NCBI RefSeq assembly: GCF_033878955.1
Contig: NZ_CP138858.1
Coordinates: forward strand, 1,054,001 to 1,118,000
DNA: 64,000 nt
Reading direction: 5' to 3'
From: Coraliomargarita algicola
Lineage (GTDB): Bacteria; Verrucomicrobiota; Verrucomicrobiia; Opitutales; Coraliomargaritaceae
The position numbers and the translations under genes are program-made. Position 1 is the first letter of the stretch, and each line of letters opens with the position of its first letter. A model generated the notes under the pieces. That model was not told where the DNA came from. It searched no databases and was given only the letters and a program-made list of their open reading frames with translations. Shown piece after piece: positions 61,144 through 64,000 of the stretch.

Positions 61144-64000
61144 ATGTACATAATCAATCGAAGTATCCTATCGGTATCCATCCTCATAGTTAACTATGCA
61201 TTCATGCCCCTCGGATATGGCATAGGAACAGGCCACAACGACAATCCTCCCCTGCCTGTCATTGAACCTTATCTCGACAACAACAAAGTAGTTGCGGCCG
61301 AGCCAACGCTGAGCACTTATGTGCTGCACAATTATCACGAAGACAACACCAATTCAACCTTCGGTGTTTATCGCGCAGGCAATAAAGAGGTGCGAGTGAT
61401 GACTCTGAAAAAGCGTCCTTCAGATCTGGGTATTTACATTTTCATTAATGATACCGATGTCGGTTTAATTAAACTTTGGGGAAGTAACGAAAACGGCTCT
61501 GGCTACCCCTACCAAAGCATTCCAGGAAAACCTGCGCAGCTTGAGTTCGATGTAGAACAGGGGCTTTCAACATTATCGAAATATTATCTCGATTCAAATG
61601 GTGTTGAAAAAGAGTTCACCTGCACACTCTCAATACTCGATGATGGTCGCATTGCGATTGACTATGACGACGCAGCTCCATGGCTACTTCTGGTCGATGA
61701 ATATCGAGACACAAGCATCGCCTTTGAAGAAGAGACACTCTCCCTAGTTCCTCGATCCGATTTGATCGAAAAGACTCAGGTGGATCATAAGGACAGTCAT
61801 TCAGGTCAATTTACGTACAATGTCGATGAGCCGACAAAGAGCTACTCGATTGATTTTCAAAACCTATCAGGACGGATTTCTGAACGGGTTGTAGTGAACG
61901 CCAAAAGCAAAGCGGAGAGCTACTTCCTCGCCTACCATGCTCAACCCAGTGGAACGAAGAAGCGCATCTATATCGATTTTGGGGAAGTTTCAGCCGATCG
62001 CGAAAACGCCCCACCTGCGATAGGCGGCATCGATTTCTGGAAACTGGACGCCATGCACGTGCCGGTATCCCCGACCCGTAACATTATGCCGAACCCAAGT
62101 TTCGAACAGGGCTTACGCTATTGGAGCTGGGCCACTTACCGGGGCGCATCCTATAATCCTGCGGACAAAAATCAGACTGAAGTCGTGGACGGCGGTTTAT
62201 TTGGCTCCAAGGCACTGCTCTTTCGTCAGCCTAAAGGCACCGCCAATAGCACAAGCTTTCCCATGGCTCTGGATCAGGGAGCGATGTATACCTTGAGCTT
62301 TTATGCTAAAGCCCAAAAGAATGCAGGGTCCTTCAGCATCTTTCCTATCAATGCGGCCAAAGGTGGCACGATGCCCAATTGGTATCCTAAAGATGCTAGC
62401 TACTCCGTAACAAATGAGTGGCAACGTTTTTCAAAAACGTTCATTGCCGATGACAAAGGAATATTTCTCGTGCTTCGTGGTGGCTCTGGAGATGCGATTC
62501 TACTAGACGGCTTGCAGCTGGAAAAAGGTGAAGAGCCCAGCGAGTTTGTTAGCGCACCGATCGAGGGGTATTTAACTACATCGAATCCAGACAATGACCT
62601 CGTCAAAGGCAGTCCGATTGAGGCGCAGATGCGTCTCACAGGAACGCCTGGCACCAGCGGACAGGTCGTGATCACTGCCAAGAATGCATTCCGCGAGACG
62701 GTACACAAAGGCACATACACGATGCATATCGGTGAAGACGGCATTCAAAATATCCCTCTCATTTTTGACGCAAAACGTTTCGGCGAAGGTATCTTTGTTG
62801 TCCAAGCAGAATATCAGGTCGGGGAACATCCGCCCTACTATGATTACTATCGTCTCTCCATTATGACGCCGCTGGAGAATACCCATGCAACTAAGAATCT
62901 CTTTTCAGCCACGGCCGCAGGGCCAGACTTTTTCCGAATTTGGCGCGCAGAAGACGGTGCACGTAAATACCGGGAATGGGGATTTGGATCTGTCGTAAAG
63001 CAAATTCCGATCAAAACAGACAGCAGTGACCCAGCTGAAATAGCTGAGCTTGAAATGATGCAGAAGAACCGAATCCAAAACCTGTTCACTGGTATCTATA
63101 AACTAAAGAAGCAATACGGCATGGGCGCCTACTACAAGGACTGGAAGGCAATTACACCGGAAGTCGAAAAGCAGATCGAAGAAGATGCCTATAATATGGT
63201 CAAGGGTGCACAGCTGGACACCTATCAATACTTCGGATTCGGTAACGAAGAGGAGCTCGGCTACCTCATCAGTAACAAGCTATTTGATGAATACGTCAAA
63301 GCCCAACATGCCACTTACCGTGGCGTGAAACGCGCCAATCCGAATGCCCTGGTCGCTCCCACTTCGGGCCCCTCAGGCTATAACATTTTACGTGGATACG
63401 ATGAAATGGAAGGCTACCTAAAGGCAGCCGAGAAAGCTGGATTCCGATATGATGCGATCGCCATTCATCCCTACTTAAATGGCAACAAAGGCTGGTTGAC
63501 CAATAACGACCGTGATACAGAAACGGCACGACTGATCGAGCAGATGAAAAGACATGGCTATGGCAAGGATGTGCCCATTCTCTACAATGAAGGGGGCAAC
63601 ATATGCCACATGAACGTGCCACAATGGGCCACGGAAACTAACGACGGCTATCACAGCGGAAAGCTGTCCTATGACTTCAGTAATAAAGAAATCATGCAGG
63701 CAGCGACCTACGCCAGACAGTTCATCATTGATCTAAAATACTGGCCGCAGGTGCAACAGTCCAACATTTGGACCTCCCCCGTTTACTTTGACCAATATCT
63801 CACGCCACTATTGCTGGCCAAAGCGGTCAATACTCTGGGCCATCACATGGGCTATGTTGAGTTTCAAGAGGACATCAAGCCGTATGCAGGCATCCGTGGC
63901 TATGCCTTCAAGCTCGAAGACGGAAGCGGACTCGCACCGATTTGGTGCGTCGATGCCGCTATAGAACAAGGCTATAAGAAAGGACCGGAAATACGGGTCA
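61144..64000 (+). CDS. Large secreted glycoside hydrolase, 5' part (paralogue of the one at 8262)
   Basis: The frame is open from the ATG at 61144 to the last base (952 codons seen) and has no stop, so the gene runs out of the window. A hydrophobic N-terminus (about 1-25) is followed by a beta domain, then the CBM4/9-like module beginning NIMPNPSFEQGLRYWSW (about residue 317), a beta-sandwich, and a TIM-barrel-like domain with GFGNEEELGY (Glu702, acid/base) and ILYNEGGN (Glu816, nucleophile). The same order and motifs are in the protein at 8262-12344, including ATKDM/ATKNL linkers, SGPSGY/SGGTSGYGRLRG and DAIAIHPY/DAIAVHPY. Here the first Glu has the expected Asn before it. Clan GH-A-like, probably GH39-type. 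Secreted, likely part of a further polysaccharide locus outside the window. Confidence 0.8.
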   Translation, partial: MYIINRSILSVSILIVNYAFMPLGYGIGTGHNDNPPLPVIEPYLDNNKVVAAEPTLSTYVLHNYHEDNTNSTFGVYRAGNKEVRVMTLKKRPSDLGIYIFINDTDVGLIKLWGSNENGSGYPYQSIPGKPAQLEFDVEQGLSTLSKYYLDSNGVEKEFTCTLSILDDGRIAIDYDDAAPWLLLVDEYRDTSIAFEEETLSLVPRSDLIEKTQVDHKDSHSGQFTYNVDEPTKSYSIDFQNLSGRISERVVVNAKSKAESYFLAYHAQPSGTKKRIYIDFGEVSADRENAPPAIGGIDFWKLDAMHVPVSPTRNIMPNPSFEQGLRYWSWATYRGASYNPADKNQTEVVDGGLFGSKALLFRQPKGTANSTSFPMALDQGAMYTLSFYAKAQKNAGSFSIFPINAAKGGTMPNWYPKDASYSVTNEWQRFSKTFIADDKGIFLVLRGGSGDAILLDGLQLEKGEEPSEFVSAPIEGYLTTSNPDNDLVKGSPIEAQMRLTGTPGTSGQVVITAKNAFRETVHKGTYTMHIGEDGIQNIPLIFDAKRFGEGIFVVQAEYQVGEHPPYYDYYRLSIMTPLENTHATKNLFSATAAGPDFFRIWRAEDGARKYREWGFGSVVKQIPIKTDSSDPAEIAELEMMQKNRIQNLFTGIYKLKKQYGMGAYYKDWKAITPEVEKQIEEDAYNMVKGAQLDTYQYFGFGNEEELGYLISNKLFDEYVKAQHATYRGVKRANPNALVAPTSGPSGYNILRGYDEMEGYLKAAEKAGFRYDAIAIHPYLNGNKGWLTNNDRDTETARLIEQMKRHGYGKDVPILYNEGGNICHMNVPQWATETNDGYHSGKLSYDFSNKEIMQAATYARQFIIDLKYWPQVQQSNIWTSPVYFDQYLTPLLLAKAVNTLGHHMGYVEFQEDIKPYAGIRGYAFKLEDGSGLAPIWCVDAAIEQGYKKGPEIRV

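Overview
The window reads as chromosomal DNA of a marine heterotroph of the Verrucomicrobiota, most likely class Opitutae (Puniceicoccales, Coraliomargarita/Lentimonas-like). This is an inference from gene content: PEP-CTERM sorted proteins, a prepilin-like protein with an H-X9-DG tail, FG-GAP/VCBS beta-propellers, secreted SGNH esterases, large secreted glycoside hydrolases and a heparinase-type lyase. No rRNA, tRNA or CRISPR array was recognised.

Layout. 1-3.5 kb: the end of an AbgB-like M20 amidohydrolase, then a PEP-CTERM protein and a GDSL/SGNH esterase that share a nearly identical N-terminal domain. 3.5-12.4 kb (minus): a polysaccharide-degradation operon (large GH/CBM protein, heparinase II/III-like lyase carrying a one-base frameshift, beta-lactamase-fold esterase, AXE1 acetyl esterase) with a LacI-type palindrome upstream. 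12.7-14.5 kb: an IS4-family element (19-bp inverted repeats, 10-bp target duplication) inserted in a 208-bp miniature element. 14.5-16 kb: another PEP-CTERM protein and the tail of a dead sialate O-acetylesterase. 16-24.4 kb (minus): housekeeping run gcvH-speA-tilS-ftsH-aroE-aldo/keto reductase plus a PEGA lipoprotein. 24.6-25.7 kb: a frameshifted CNNM/CBS protein. 25.7-33.4 kb (minus): a tightly coupled four-gene operon (large secreted protein of unknown function, FG-GAP propeller, periplasmic-binding lipoprotein, hybrid histidine kinase), the best candidate for an undescribed sensory system. 33.4-36.5 kb: trypsin-like protease, GyrI-like protein, DUF4870 protein, cytidine deaminase. 36.5-42.2 kb (minus): TolC-MacA-MacB-type tripartite export operon plus a glycosyltransferase. 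42.3-48.5 kb: murJ, then pta split into catalytic and regulatory genes in reversed order, xseB and dxs. 48.5-60.6 kb: a second miniature element, sufT, ACT-domain regulator, ppnP, a dehydrogenase, hrpB, ilvA, an AEC transporter and eno with a strong terminator, then a third (shortened) miniature element, a prepilin-like gene and a small truncated exported protein. 61.1 kb to the end: a 5'-complete second copy of the large glycoside hydrolase, running off the window.

The main new observation is a family of miniature inverted-repeat elements (outer ends CCTAAAT...ATTTAGG, 5-bp target duplications TTCAA, CTTAT and GTTAA) present three times, one copy split by an IS4 element and one shortened by exactly 117 bp between two 9-bp direct repeats. 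Two genes (heparinase-like and CNNM/CBS) are each broken by a single missing base; both could be real lesions or assembly errors.
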